Shown here: positions 10,691 to 22,261 of the stretch, one piece after another
Numbering within the stretch: position 1 is the stretch's first letter
Layout of the letters: each line of letters begins with the position of its first letter
From: Euborellia annulipes
Lineage: Eukaryota > Arthropoda > Insecta > Dermaptera > Anisolabididae
Assembly: GCA_023213315.1 (NCBI GenBank)
Contig: JAKCPI010004471.1
Coordinates: 248,001 to 312,000, forward strand
Length of the DNA stretch: 64,000 bases
Direction: 5' to 3'
Position numbers and translations under genes: made by a program
The notes under the pieces: model-generated
Databases searched by the model: none
The model's input: only the letters and a program-made list of their open reading frames with translations
What the model was told of the DNA's origin: nothing

Positions 10691-12477
10691 TTAAATTTTT
10701 CTGTTTTTTATTTATATATATATATATATTTTTTTTATTTCAAGTTTGGAAGGGGGGGGCAGCTGCTCCCTCTTACCCCCTCTTCCTCCTTTTTTAAATT
10801 TCTAAATTTTTAATTCTTTCTAGAATCAAAATGTTCAACTTCAATGTTTTTTTTTAATAACAAACATTGAAAGAATTTTCCTATTCTATTGCTTTTGATT
10901 GTGATGTTTAAAGGGTATCAAAGTATTAGGAGTTGGGAGGAGATATTATTTTTATGTATTGCTTTGAATGACCATCCCATCCCACTGTCCTTAAATCCAC
11001 TTATAATTTTGTGTATCGACTTCCGAGTCCGAGTTTTTTCTATTCGACGTTAAGTAATCCTATTTTTCCGCTACTTAAAAATTTTATTTTTGATCGTTTT
11101 CCATCCCTAAATTCGAGGAGGTGAGGCGGTCAATAATTTTTTATGTTCTGTACAGGAACGCACCATTAATTTAATATCTTCTATTCTTTTAAACTACTTT
11201 CAATTCGTTGCGAATATCGAAATAAAAGCTCTTTGGTTTCTGATCTCGTTCGTCCCAATCAACATATTCATGTATATTCCCTATAATGACTTTAAACGTA
11301 GACATATTTGATTATATTACCTAATTGAAAACAATAGTAAAGGTCTTTAGTGAATAATAAGAAATTAAATGGGGTAATATAATATTAAGAAAAAAAAATG
11401 GAACACCTTCTAAACATGGGGTTTTTATAAGCTATAATTTGTTGTTTTTTTTTAACTCTATTTTATCAGGAACCCGCATTAAGAGCAACTAAATTCATTT
11501 AAGATAATAGTATTATAATAAAAAGAGCTATATTTTATAATAAAAGGGTCTTAAAGTGAGAGGGTCTCTTTTAAAGCCACGTGCCTCTCTCTCTGTGATA
11601 ATTTGACACGATGCGACTTTGTTAAGACTAATAATTCCTTGAAATTAAATTATTATTGTTCGAATAATGATCCTAAATACCTGAATTCAAATTCCATTAA
11701 AATTCGAATGACACTTCATATTTAAATAATTCGAAAACAGATTTCCCGATTATTATGCTCGTATTAAAATGAGAGGATTATTTTTATATGATGAATAAGA
11801 TTATTTTACCGAGTCGACATAATTAGTCCATATTTGTGCTTGTTTTGATTGGCTAATTAGTCTCGTAGTTATAAGAGGAAATAAATGGTACGCCATCTTT
11901 TTTTATTTTAATATAATTTATTAATTAATATAAATTTAATTTCGAAATTAAATCTTACACATTTTATGTTTTCTCTTTTAATAATATATACATAGTCTTA
12001 GATAATAAGGCTGGTATTTTAAGGGTTAAATACACAAAAAGCGACAGCGAGGACCTTCCCGCATGTTAATTAACCCCGAGCACTTAAAGACGGAGGTCAA
12101 AGGGTTTTCGCAAGTGTTATTTTGCTTTTTTAACACTGAGTAGTTGCAAAATGAGAAACCAAATAACAGCCAGGCGTATCTTTATTAAATAAGAGAGTCA
12201 AGATCTAACCACAAACAAATTTTAATATTTTTCATTAATGGAATTAAAGAAAACTAAATTTGTTTATAACAAAGTTTTCACTCAATAAAATTAAAACATT
12301 TTTCATTTATTTTTTTTGACGTTATTTAAAATAAATTTGCTGATTATGATTATTAGTTATACAAAAAAATTAGGGGTCGGGGAGAACTTCCGGTTAAGTT
12401 GATTCAAATACTCAATTCAACTATATGAGAGTTTGTTGCTAAGTAATTTCGCTATAACTTTATGGTTATATAAAAAA

Positions 12478-12660
12478 TCTGGTGTGACTACGCAGACTTA
12501 CTTTCAACAATTGAAAATTGTTTTCTGTACTTGTCACACCAGATTTATTGTGTCGAGATATATTTAGTTTCCGCCGAATTATTAGAATTCAAGATGTAAA
12601 ATTTATAAACATTTAAAAATATTTATATTTTCTGTTTGCCTTAAACTTAGAGGGGACAAC
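12478..12660 (-). mobile_element. H element, right-end palindrome
   Basis: AAATCTGGTGTGACTACG ... ACTTGTCACACCAGATTTAT forms the H2 palindrome (12477-12546). It is followed by TGTGTCGAGATATATTTAGT and TATAAACATTTAAAAATATT, the adjoining internal sequence of minus-strand copies. Confidence 0.6.
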
Positions 12661-13583
12661 ACACCAAAAATTTAGAAATTTTATTTCATTTATTTATTCA
12701 GAGAAGGAAATTATTCCTTTTCTTTTTTTTTTTTTTTTGTTTTAAAAATTTCTCTCTGCTCTGAATAAATCCCATAATAACTATTTTGTTGTAGAAATTG
12801 ATAAATAGGATCAAATATCTTGAGATAGTAAAAAATTTTTCACGTTCTTTTCATATGTTAACAAAATGAAATCTTTCTTGAAAAATAAAACTTGCGACGA
12901 CTCACTCATCTTAAGTCTTTCTCTCCCCTTCTTGGATAAAAAAAACTTCGTATTGAAGTCGTCACTTAATGTTTTTTTTTTTTTTTTTTTTGTATCTTCT
13001 TACTTTACCACACCTTTAGCGTTGAAGATGTATTTTAAGAATTTAACAAATTATGAAATTTATTTATATTTTATTTCAGTTCTAAAGTAAATGTAAACAG
13101 TGAGAAGGAAAGAAATACGAGAAAAAAAGAATATTTACCTAAATATTTTTTCAGTCCTTTGTGAAATCTGACTCCATGTCTAAAAGCTTCCTTTTAATTC
13201 TATTTAAGATTATTTTGAATAAACGCAACTCAGGCATATATATATATATATATTGTAGGCTATATATATATATGTATTTTAAAGAAAATTAATCATTAGC
13301 ATCTGTTTAAAGAATGAAGTGAAATTCTTATTTTAATGATAGAAAGAATTAAGAAATTTTTTGTTATATAAAGATTTAAATTCCCCTCTCTGACTTAAAG
13401 TTTTAAATTTCCCTCTTTGACTCCGCCTAATTCTGACTCTGGCCAATCAGAGAGAGAGATTGGTAAACAGTTTCCATACAGTCGAAGTGATTGGCTGGCT
13501 TGCGCTTTATATATAGTAATGATAATGTCAAAGTAAACCTTCGAGAATTTGATGATGATTTTATTACGACATGCCCTTTAGAG

Positions 13584-13640
13584 AATGTTGCTTTGAAACA
13601 TGTCATATAGTCTCTATATGACATGTTTCAAAGCAACATT
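13584..13640. repeat. Perfect 27-bp inverted repeat with 3-nt loop
   Basis: AATGTTGCTTTGAAACATG plus TCATATAG (13584-13610), loop TCT, then its exact reverse complement (13614-13640). Helitron-like sequence begins directly after it. No mismatch is visible in 27 pairs, so it is recent or maintained. Confidence 0.85.
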
Positions 13641-13654
13641 TCCCGTATTTTGCC

Positions 13655-13790
13655 ATATAAATGTGTGGGCAACATCCCGTTGGAATTTCGAAACAAATTT
13701 TATATGCTTAATGAGTACCTTCTAGGAATTACAGGAAGATTATTTTCGTCCCGAAATTCCTATAACTTTTTTAGTGAAAAAATAAATTGT
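13655..13790 (+). mobile_element. Helitron-related internal fragment
   Basis: Shares GGCAACATCCCGTTGGAATT, TTTATATGCTTAA, TTACAGGAAGATTATTTTCG and AATTCCTATAACTTTTT with the 5' portions of the short Helitron at 27926-28405 and the copies at 32721 and 45901. No 5' TC end or 3' CTAG hairpin is attached. Confidence 0.5.
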
Positions 13791-14221
13791 AGGATATTTT
13801 TTGTGAAATTTTATTTGTTTTCTATATTCCTTAAGATAGATTAAGAAAATATCTAAAATAATTATGTTCTTGAAAATAAAAATATAATTGGTTTCCGTTA
13901 TTAAAATGATGATGGACACACATATTAAATGTTTAAATTTTCTCTTAAAAAAATTAATAAATGGTTTTTAATTTTTAATACCTATACCAAAAATAATTAA
14001 ACATTTGAGAAATTTCACATCTCTCTTAATTTCATCTTTTTAAAAATATATATTTCGAGTATCTCTTATCGCTAATTATGCGGGCGATAATTATGATAAG
14101 GAAATAAAGGCTTGAAGCAGTACCTAAAAAGATATAATATTTCGAACGTTAAAGACTCGCTATGAAAATATTTACACCTCTTTTATATGAACTAACTTTA
14201 AACAAATTACTTTGATTCATT

Positions 14222-14300
14222 TACTGATGATGGAACATAAAATTTGGCCTGAAAAGACCTCAGACATTTTATTAGCTATTACCTTTCTTATTTTATGATC
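14222..14300 (+). mobile_element. Penelope-like end fragment with hammerhead-like core
   Basis: CTGATGA at 14224-14230 is followed by TGGAACATAAAATTTGGCCT and GAAA at 14251-14254. The intervening stem is weak in this copy. No inverted partner recognised. Confidence 0.3.
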
Positions 14301-14518
14301 ATAAATAAATAAATTTATATCACTAATGTGTTAGGTGACAAATCAACGATAAACAAATTTCTTCCAAGCCATAGAAATTTTACTACTTCATCAATCAATT
14401 AGCAATTCAATGAAATTTTTTTTGTCAATTTTCAAAGGTAAAATTTATTTATTTTTTTTACAAGTCTCTATCTTCTAACAATTTATATTAATTAATATAT
14501 ATTTTTTTTTTTTTACAG

Positions 14519-14564
14519 TGGAAACAGCGCTGGGGAGTTGTCACGAAGCTCTCACCTGCAGCAG
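14519..14564 (+). CDS. Exon of a Dok-7-like PH-domain adaptor gene
   Basis: A 46-nt segment of high-complexity, GC-richer sequence sits directly after a 13-base T tract and ACAG acceptor (14502-14518) and before a CAG|GTCAGA donor. In the frame starting at the first base it reads WKQRWGVVTKLSPAA, plus one spare base, so it would enter in phase 0 and leave in phase 1. The W-K-x-R-W, then V, then K-x-S-P-x-A pattern is what I know from the second and third strands of the PH domain of Dok-7 family proteins. These bind the receptor kinase MuSK at vertebrate neuromuscular junctions. Arthropods carry homologues of less certain role. The residue after A is usually D, which a phase-1 junction G|AC or G|AT would supply. 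No adjoining exon was recognised within the window, implying large introns filled by transposons. Chance occurrence is unlikely but not excluded. Confidence 0.68.
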
Positions 14565-15415
14565 GTCAGAAAATTATCTCATAAATAAGTTATTAAATAG
14601 TTTATTGGATTTAATATTGATTTATTAATAAAAATGAGTAAAAAGTTTAAAAAGAATTAATAATTTCTCAAATCATAATAAATAGCTAAAACGTGAATAA
14701 ACGGAAGATCTAATATTCTTATCTATTTGAGGGTGTGGAGCAATAAAATTATTTTTATTACATCGTCTTCATTTTTATTTTATATAAAATTTATATTCGT
14801 AAATGTTTGAAAAAGATTTTAATAAATTACCTGCGTAAAAAATCAACTTGTTTTATAATTTCTTAAGATTCAAAAAACAGACAATTTTTTTTCATTAACC
14901 TAATATTTTGTATTTTTTTCTTTTAATATTAAATAAATTTAAAATTTTTATTTTAGTTTATTTAATTACTCTGCACAAATACTCAAACATATAAATCTTA
15001 AAAAAAAAATTTCAAGTATATATAGTATTTTTTATTTAACATTGATTAAGCTTTTTTATCAAAATAAAACTTATAATAGAATGCAAGAACTAATGTATTT
15101 TTTGATTCATTGCTAAAGAACTGCTTTAGAACTCGCCACGCATGCTCTATTGTATCATTTAACAACTATCCATGTGCTGCCCGCTCAGGGGCAATTAATC
15201 AAAAAGTTCTTAAACGCGAACGGATTTATTAAAGAGAAAAAAATACCAATTTGAACATAAATAAATTGCCATAAAACAGGTGTTCAATTGACTAATCGTT
15301 GATTGTTTAATAATCCTAAAAAAAAAAATTGGCTATCATATTTAAGACGCTTTAGGAGGCAAGCTGTTCGCAAGTTTTTGCCGATAAGATGGCGTTAGTG
15401 GTCTTAAAAATTTAT

Positions 15416-15590
15416 TTAACAAGACATGTGAGTGTTTTTTATTGATGAGGCCAAACATCCCATGGCCCCCGGGAATCGAACCCAGGATCTCCGCCTTTCC
15501 TCATCAATAAAAAACACTCACATGTCTTGTTAAATATATCTATGACTCAGTTAAAGTCAGAATCGAGGTATTTTGAATACTATTATCTTA
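15416..15590 (-). mobile_element. tRNA-related SINE, copy 2, with terminal palindrome
   Basis: On the minus strand it carries GATCCTGGGTTCGATTCCC (B-box match GTTCGATTC) and CTCGATTCTGACTTTAACTG, matching copy 1 at 1063-1230. The segment TAACAAGACATGTGAGTG followed by TTTTTTATTGATGAGG (15417-15450) is repeated as its exact reverse complement at about 15502-15535, enclosing the B-box. Copy 1 lacks this symmetry. Confidence 0.6.
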
Positions 15591-15599
15591 TTCAAATAA

Positions 15600-17365
15600 T
15601 AGATCTCGAAAAATATTTAGCTTAAAAATTTAGCCAAAATGCCCAACTATTACGAAAATTTGCCAACAGATGGCAGGATAGTAGGACTTTATTTAAACTA
15701 ATGTATTTGTTTGATTTTTGTTGATCTTTTAATAATGAATAGTTTATAAATATTATTATATATTATATATCATTTATAACAGCATAAAAATGTATAAATA
15801 TAGGCTTATAAGTGATCTGATAATGCCGGCAGTTCTGAACTATTTGTCCGTTAATTTTTAAATGAATTTTTGACTTGGTCACTACTTTATTTATTATAGG
15901 TTGGATATTAAAGATTTTTACATTTTTAGATTTACAAAAAAATTACAATTTTCATAATAGAGTTTTTTTTTTGCATTTTATATAAATATAAAAAAATATT
16001 TTTTAATTAATCGTAATTAAAAAAAAAAGCATTTTATTATGTAAGATGCTCACGAATTTAAATGATTAAAAAAAACCGCATAAAAATACTTTAAAGTGCC
16101 TCAGTAGTTTTGGCCTAAAGATTCAATGTGTTCTCCTGAAGCCCCTTAAAGACTTGTCTTCTTATATATTTATTTTGATAAATCTTCGATCGTTCTCTTG
16201 CGTCATTTGTGCCAGGGACTGACACTTTGTCAATTGTTAGATGAATTTTTTGAAACCGAGCTGCCTTCCATTCAGGATTATAAACTTGAGAAAATGAACT
16301 GATTTTATCTCCAATATTTTTCAATTTTCTATTGAAAATAGAATTTTTCTATTAAAAAAAAAAAAAATTATTCATCCCTATCTCCTATCTAATTAAATTA
16401 AATTCGTAACTTTTGTTAAAAATTCTTTATTAAAATATTAAAGTTTTCTTTAGTATAAAAAAAATATCGAACCTATAGAGTAATGCATATTTAAGATGGA
16501 TCGGAAATTTCGAGATAAAATCTTATTCATCGGGGCTTTTCTTAGAAGGCTGTCTTCTAAACTGGAGCACAAATTGGATCCTGGATAGTCTTATATTTCA
16601 ATAATAGATGGCTGCCCCAGGGAACGACCCCCACATCGCTTGACTTGAACCCGGTTAAGAGATAACCCCCGTTCATCATCCCCTAACTGGCTGGTCGTGA
16701 TAGCATTCGATGTATGCCATTCACTGGTATATAATGCAGTCCATAGCCCTTTTTTCGTATGCTCTGCAGGTAATATTCATTCGTGGCAAAGAAATGGTCT
16801 TCTTAATCATCTTATAACATGGCATGTGAACTTGGGTTATAATTTATAGAATTTTTATTAATTTTACATCATGGTAGCCTATACTAAATTATACATTTCG
16901 TGTAGGATATAAGAGTTAAAATATCGGTCTTCGGATGTGAAACTTCCAATGGTATTTTAAAATATAATATTGAAAATTATTCACGCCCTTTGTTTAAAAT
17001 TTAGTAAAACCACATGTCAAAATCTAACATGTACAAAGAACATAAAAAGTATTCCCTTGGCTGTGTAAAATGTCTAAATTTTTTAAATATGATTTATTAG
17101 CACTTCATTAACTAATTAATAAAGGATTAAATAATTCTATATTGATTTATTTATTAAACATAAAAAGAGCATATGAAGGGATTTTACGCCAATATCACTT
17201 TTTGGCCGAATGGAAAACTGAAATTTGTGGTCGTTTTAGCAAGGTTTGAGCAAGGCCATGAGTTACCAGAGCTAAGACTGCATTTTACTCTCCATTTCCA
17301 CTTCCTTAATAAACAATCAGTTAATTTATCAGTTTATTATCTCTGTCATATTTTACTTTCCCCTG
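15600..17365. other. Low-information AT-rich DNA
   Basis: No gene or bounded element recognised. The patch at 16555-16720 is less AT-rich and might be decayed transposase sequence, but I could not confirm any motif. A degraded SINE A trace (CCATGAGTTACCAGAGCTAAG) is visible near 17258-17280. Confidence 0.5.
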
Positions 17366-17369
17366 AATC

Positions 17370-17555
17370 CAAAAAATGTTTTGCGCAACATGGTCTGTCT
17401 GTGTGTCTATCTGTCTGTGATCAAAATATCTCAAGAACGAAAAGAGCTACGAGGTTGAAATTTTATATTTAAGTGTTTCCCCCATGGCACGTGGCACAAA
17501 GCTTTTGAAAAAATCGGACAAAAAGTCCTGCTAGTATTTAGTAATGTACTTTTTC

Positions 17556-17589
<34 letters not shown>

Positions 17590-17865
17590 ATTTTCTCAAA
17601 ATTCGCTCCAACGATTTTGATTAAAATTCATAAATAAATTATTATTATTATTTTTTTTAGATGTTCTTTAAAATGTATATTCTCATTTTATCCTTGTAAT
17701 CTTTTGTACTTCATAGGAAACTTACAAGTTAGGCTTGGTAACAAAATAGAAATATTTTCCCTGGTTTATAAGTTTTATACTTGTAGGGGGGGCTTTTGCA
17801 AAAAATCTGGTCGGACAAGCACAGACGACCACAGTGCGGCCAGTCACAGCAGATATTTTTAAATA
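17370..17865 (+). mobile_element. H element lacking its left hairpin
   Basis: Starts in internal sequence (GGTCTGTCTGTGTGTCTATC, GATCAAAATATCTCAAGAAC), then AAGCTTTTGAAAAAATCGGA, a 30-base T run, GCTCCAACGATTTTGATTAA, and ends in a diverged H2 (AAAATCTGGTCGGACAAGCA ... GCGGCCAGTCACAGCAGAT, 17808-17853). Confidence 0.65.
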
Positions 17866-17869
17866 TCTA

Positions 17870-18090
17870 TAAGAATAAGACAGAAATTCTAACAAGTATC
17901 ACATTCAGCCCCTGCAACAATAAAAAACAAAAACAAAAAAATAAAATTAGCCTTTCTTAAACAAAAAAAAAAAAAAAAAACTACAAAATGAAAAAAATTC
18001 TTATTTAAGATTCGTTGGTTCGTTTCCTATCCTAAGCGATAAAGTTATTATATTAATTTAAATAAATATTCACAAGGATATAAAAAAGTG

Positions 18091-18122
<32 letters not shown>

Positions 18123-19140
18123 CAACTTACTTAGAATTAACTATCATGGCACACTTAAATTAGTTGTTCGCTTGCTGAACGGTAGCCAATCAAACGGTTA
18201 ATTACTCTAGAGGAGTCAAGAGCTAACCCGCACTTCTCTCTTGAAATAAACAACTAAGTTGTCCGTTCTAGAGCAGCAATTGATCGAAAAAGAGATTTAA
18301 TTACTTGGGAACATAAACTAAATATATATTATATATCTCATGCCACCTACAAGTTATTAAATTCCATCTCTTGAAGCAAAAAAAAAAAAAAAATTAAGAA
18401 CAAATATTTACACTTTGCCGCTAAATAAACTAACTTTGTTTTACAACAATAGAATATGCTGCTTTTAATTAGGTATATAACTAAATAATAAAATGAAACG
18501 TGGATTTAAAATTAATTGAATTAGATTAAAAGACGGACAAAAGCATTTCTTTAATTTTTTTATGTTTTGTTAGAGTCACAACACAGCTCAAAATTTATTA
18601 TTCTTATTAAAAAGATTTCTATGTATTAGTCAAGGTGCAGAGTAATAAATTAATTGATGTTAATAATCTTATCGTTATATTTTTTTTAAATATTAAAAAA
18701 AAAAAAAAAAAAAAACGCTCTCCTAGAGTAGCAGAAACTTTAAACAATTAATTTACTGTAGATAGGGAGAGGCCTCGTTGACAAAAAGTTAGTGAAATAA
18801 ATTTAATTGACAGAAAGTAACAGGAAAATTAACTTCTCTAACGAGGGAGTTTAGCTTAAAAATTTCTAGGTTCATAGGAAAGTGAGAATCAATTTTTTTT
18901 TTTGTATCAAGACAAATGTTTTTTTTTTTTTTTGTTAAATTTAAATATATATATAAAAAAAAAAATACGCATACACATTGAGGAACAAAAAGTCACCAAG
19001 TCTTCAATGCGTTAGTTATTTTATTTTTAACGCGTTATTTAGAATCCAATAAAAGTTAGTTTGTTTAATTAATCAGTATTTGATTAAAGAATTTAGATAT
19101 GAGTTTATTATTATAATTATTATTGATTCTCTTGTACTCG
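17870..19140. other. AT-rich DNA with long homopolymers
   Basis: Contains poly-A and poly-T runs of 15-25 bases (17967, 18091-18118, 18379, 18696) and no recognisable gene or element ends. The most complex stretch is 18120-18290, which has no open frame and no splice-flanked exon that I can support. Confidence 0.5.
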
Positions 19141-19434
19141 TATACAGGCTGTTCAAAAAATAATTGGAGCTCCTCTTCAATATGTACACTATGCACATTT
19201 ATCAAATTGGAATATTAGAAATCATTTCCATTGATTTATATTTATATTATATAAATCAAATTCTGGCAGAATATTCTGACAGAATCAACGGCTTAAATTT
19301 AATTAATGTTTTTATTTAAAAAAATGGACTCATTTTTTTTTAATAGAATCATCAATAGTATTGTTTTGAAATATAATCCAAGTTTATTAATTCTTAGAAT
19401 AAATTTACTATTACTATTATTATATACTCTATAC

Positions 19435-19644
19435 AAAGGATTCTTAAAGTAGAGGGCCGCGGCCCCCTAGGGGACAATGGATTACTCCCAGGGGGCCGCG
19501 AAGAGTCGCAAATGTAACAAAAATTATTATTGTTAAATAAGTTTAAATATTTAGATTATAATAATAAAATTTCGATATTGTATTGAAATGTTGAAATGAT
19601 GGGTTCCTAGGGGGCCGCGACTTCAAAAAATTTAAGAAGCACTG
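19435..19644 (+). mobile_element. hAT-like MITE, 210 bp
   Basis: Ends share TTCTTAAA and a GTCGCGGCCCCC/AGGGCCGCGGCCCCC block in inverted orientation (right end reversed begins CAGTGCTTCTTAAA, a common hAT terminus). The flanks CTCTATAC (19427-19434) and CTCCATAC (19645-19652) match in 7 of 8 bases, consistent with an old 8-bp duplication. Confidence 0.7.
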
Positions 19645-20734
19645 CTCCATACTAAAAGTCAGTCTATATATGAAATCTCATGAGGCATAAAGTCTGATTT
19701 CAGGAAAAGATGAGGGTAAAGCCTTTTGGAAGGGGAAGCGAATTCCCCTATGGACCATTTCCAGAGACCGACTGAATAATTTTTTAATTATTTCAATCAA
19801 TAATATATTTATTTTTTTCACTTTTTTTCATAGCTGATTTGGCAAAATTAGTTCTGTTTTTTTAGAAAATACAATGCTCAGCAATTCATTTGTTGAGAAA
19901 TTTACGCGATTAGATGAAATGAATTTCTAACTAGTGAATCGTTTGCGTGAATTCCATTGTCTTATAAAAGCTAATCTCAAATAACTTACTACGACATAAT
20001 GTCAGTAGTTAGCAAGTCTATTCGAATTTGGTAATTTCCTTAATTTCACTTATTAAAAAAAAATTTATTTCATTGTGCAGTGGCGCAATCAGGATTTGTC
20101 TTGGCAATAAGCAGAAATTTTCGAGGGTTTTTTTGGTTAATAATATTTAAAACAAATGCAAAAATATTTTTTAAGAAATGCTAAAAATGTAGTAAAATTG
20201 ATAAGGAGACTAGGTAATATGTTTCAAAATAGAGAGAATTAATTTTGAGAAAAATACTAAAAAAATTACATCAGTAAAGTACTAAAACACTTTGCCCGAT
20301 CTAATTGGAAATCCTGGAGATGTATGCGAAATGGTAACTTAGCTTAAGTATAAAATTTGAATATCGAGAGAATTTTCGTTTTTGAGTTATTTATGAAATC
20401 CCCAATTTTTGATATTTCACTTGAAATTCATTAAATTTATTGTGAAATAAACTCAAATTCAAGCTAATAAGAAAGAGACTCGTTTAATGGCAATTTTCAG
20501 AAAAGAGCATTTTAACAAAAAAAAGCAATAAAATCTATTTCATAGAAATTTAGGTAAATATTTTGAAATTTTAACTGGAAGAGATCTTCGTAAAATGTAG
20601 AATTTTTTCACAATAAATTTAATAAATTTCAAGTGAAATATCAAAAAATGTGGGTTAACTAAATATCTCAAAAACGAAAAATCTCTTAATATTCAAATTT
20701 GATATTTAAGCTAAATACTCATTTTTTTAGATGT

Positions 20735-20983
20735 TTGCTCAGGGGCCCACATCTTGTGGGTACGTGGATGGCGACCACGAGCTGCCCAAGCTGGGCCAGA
20801 CAGTCTTTCTGTTCTTTGTATGTCTGTCTCTTCCTTCCTCTTTTCAACAGGCGTCAGGCCATGCGACGGGCCGACCTGTTCTATCTTTCTCGGTCTCAAA
20901 AATGCATGATAGGGCTGGAGGGAAATAGAGAGGTCCGCCGACCCCTCATAGCGGGCATAAGGCGAGGACAGAATAAGAAGAAG
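20735..20983 (+). mobile_element. SINE A, full-length copy with TSD
   Basis: Runs from TTGCTCAGGGGCCCACATC to the tail AATAAGAAGAAG and is flanked by a 17-18 bp duplication (ACTCATTTTTTTAGATGT at 20717-20734, ACTCATTTTTTAGATGT at 20984-21000). Long variable duplications and a (GAA)n tail indicate target-primed retroposition. The first 60 bases can form successive hairpins: CCCAC/GTGGG, GTGG/CCAC and AGCT/AGCT. No clear A/B boxes are seen, so whether it is of pol III or other origin is open. Confidence 0.85.
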
Positions 20984-20994
20984 ACTCATTTTTT

Positions 20995-21060
20995 AGATGT
21001 CTCAAGTACTTTTAATAAAATTGACCAAAGAGTACTAGTGCTTTACTAATGTACTTTTTT
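20995..21060 (+). mobile_element. H element, short internal fragment
   Basis: AAAATTGACCAAAGAGTACTAGTGCTTTACTAATGTACT-type sequence matches the H interior (see 35740-35785). SINE A is inserted just upstream of it. Confidence 0.45.
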
Positions 21061-21639
21061 TACCATCTTCTTTATGTTATTTATTCTAATTTCTAATCCT
21101 AATTTGTTTTGCTTACTTATTGTTCACTCTTCTCTGATCATTTATTTTTAAACTGATTGTATCAAGATTTGGTTACGAACAAAATTGAACGTTAACTTTT
21201 GGTGCGAGTGGAAATTATTAGGATTCTCTCAGGTCCCAGGTGCCCGGAGAACGAATTAAAACTTCTAGGCCATATTTCATAGGGATAGAATGCTTGCGGT
21301 GAAATGTTTGAATATTTTGCTAAAAAGAGACATTTCTAAACTTTCTTTAAATTTCTCACTTTTTTTTCTATCATATGTTACCGTCAGGGAATTTTACAAT
21401 CCTTTCTTGACTAAGACTAATTCATTGATCTCTGTATAAATCAAAAAATATATCTATTGATTTTAAAATAATAAATCCTAGCTAGCATGATATTGTTTAT
21501 ATATTCTTTAAAATAAAATAAAAAAATAATTAGATGAACAATTTAAAGAAATAAGTTTCAGAAAATCTCTTTAATTAATATATATTTAGACTCTATAAAT
21601 ATTACGTGGCTCTTTTTAAGATTATTTATATAAGGAAGA

Positions 21640-22035
21640 GGTTTGCAGCCAAATGAAAAGACCTTCTATCATTAAATAAACTCTTTATTCAGGACGTTTC
21701 GACATAAATTTACTGTCTCATCTTCAGCCATTCAAGAGTACATAAGTCTTAAGCAGACATAAATCATACAATAATAATAGAGTTGTATTCGAGCATACAA
21801 TTGATTGAATACAATTGATTATTAACAATGTATTTTGTCCATGAATATTTAACAACCTAAATACCTCTAACTATCGGCTATAAGAGAGATCAGCCCAATG
21901 AATTCCTAAATATGTCAGTTTAAGACTTATGTACTCTTGAATCACTGATGATGGCACAGTAAATCTATGCCGAAAAGTCCTGATTAAAGAGTTTATTTAA
22001 TAATAGAGACTCTTTTCATTTGGCTGCAAACCTAT
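21640..22035. mobile_element. Foldback element with hammerhead-like core in both arms
   Basis: The outer arms GGTTTGCAGCCAAATGAAAAG and CTTTTCATTTGGCTGCAAACC enclose AAATAAACTCTTTAT/TTAAAGAGTTTATTTAAT and GAGTACATAAGTCTTAA/AAGACTTATGTACTC. The plus arm has CTGATGA (21945-21951), a GGCA/TGCC stem and GAAA (21972-21975). The minus arm has CTGAAGA (21721-21727), a GACA/TGTC stem and GAAA (21697-21700). About 395 bp overall. Inferred to be two inverted Penelope-like terminal repeats. Confidence 0.6.
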
Positions 22036-22261
22036 TCCTTATTGAATTATATTTAGACTCTACTTATTGTCATACTCTCGTTTTTAATGTCAAGTCAATG
22101 AATATATATTCATAAACTATGCTGTCGTTTAAAATTATTATTTTAAATATTCTTCATCATATTAAATCTTTTTATTAATAATATTATTATTTTTTTTTAA
22201 GTTAGTGTCAAAAAAATAATTTAAATTAAAATAATAAAGTTCCTTAATTTTTCCTAAAATC

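Noticed and set aside
16555..16720. Possible Tc1-type transposase remnant (TSLDLNPV-like peptide)
   Set aside because: Only a handful of residues match, with stops on both sides. Not enough to annotate.
19144..19175. CAGGCTGTTCAAAAAATAAT preceded by TA, like a mariner terminal repeat
   Set aside because: No inverted partner and no transposase sequence nearby.
20731..20928. Repeated short reading frames with MWVRGW.. or HLVGTW.. peptides at several sites
   Set aside because: They are translations of SINE A in different frames. The peptide is conserved only because the repeat is, and frames break at different points in each copy.
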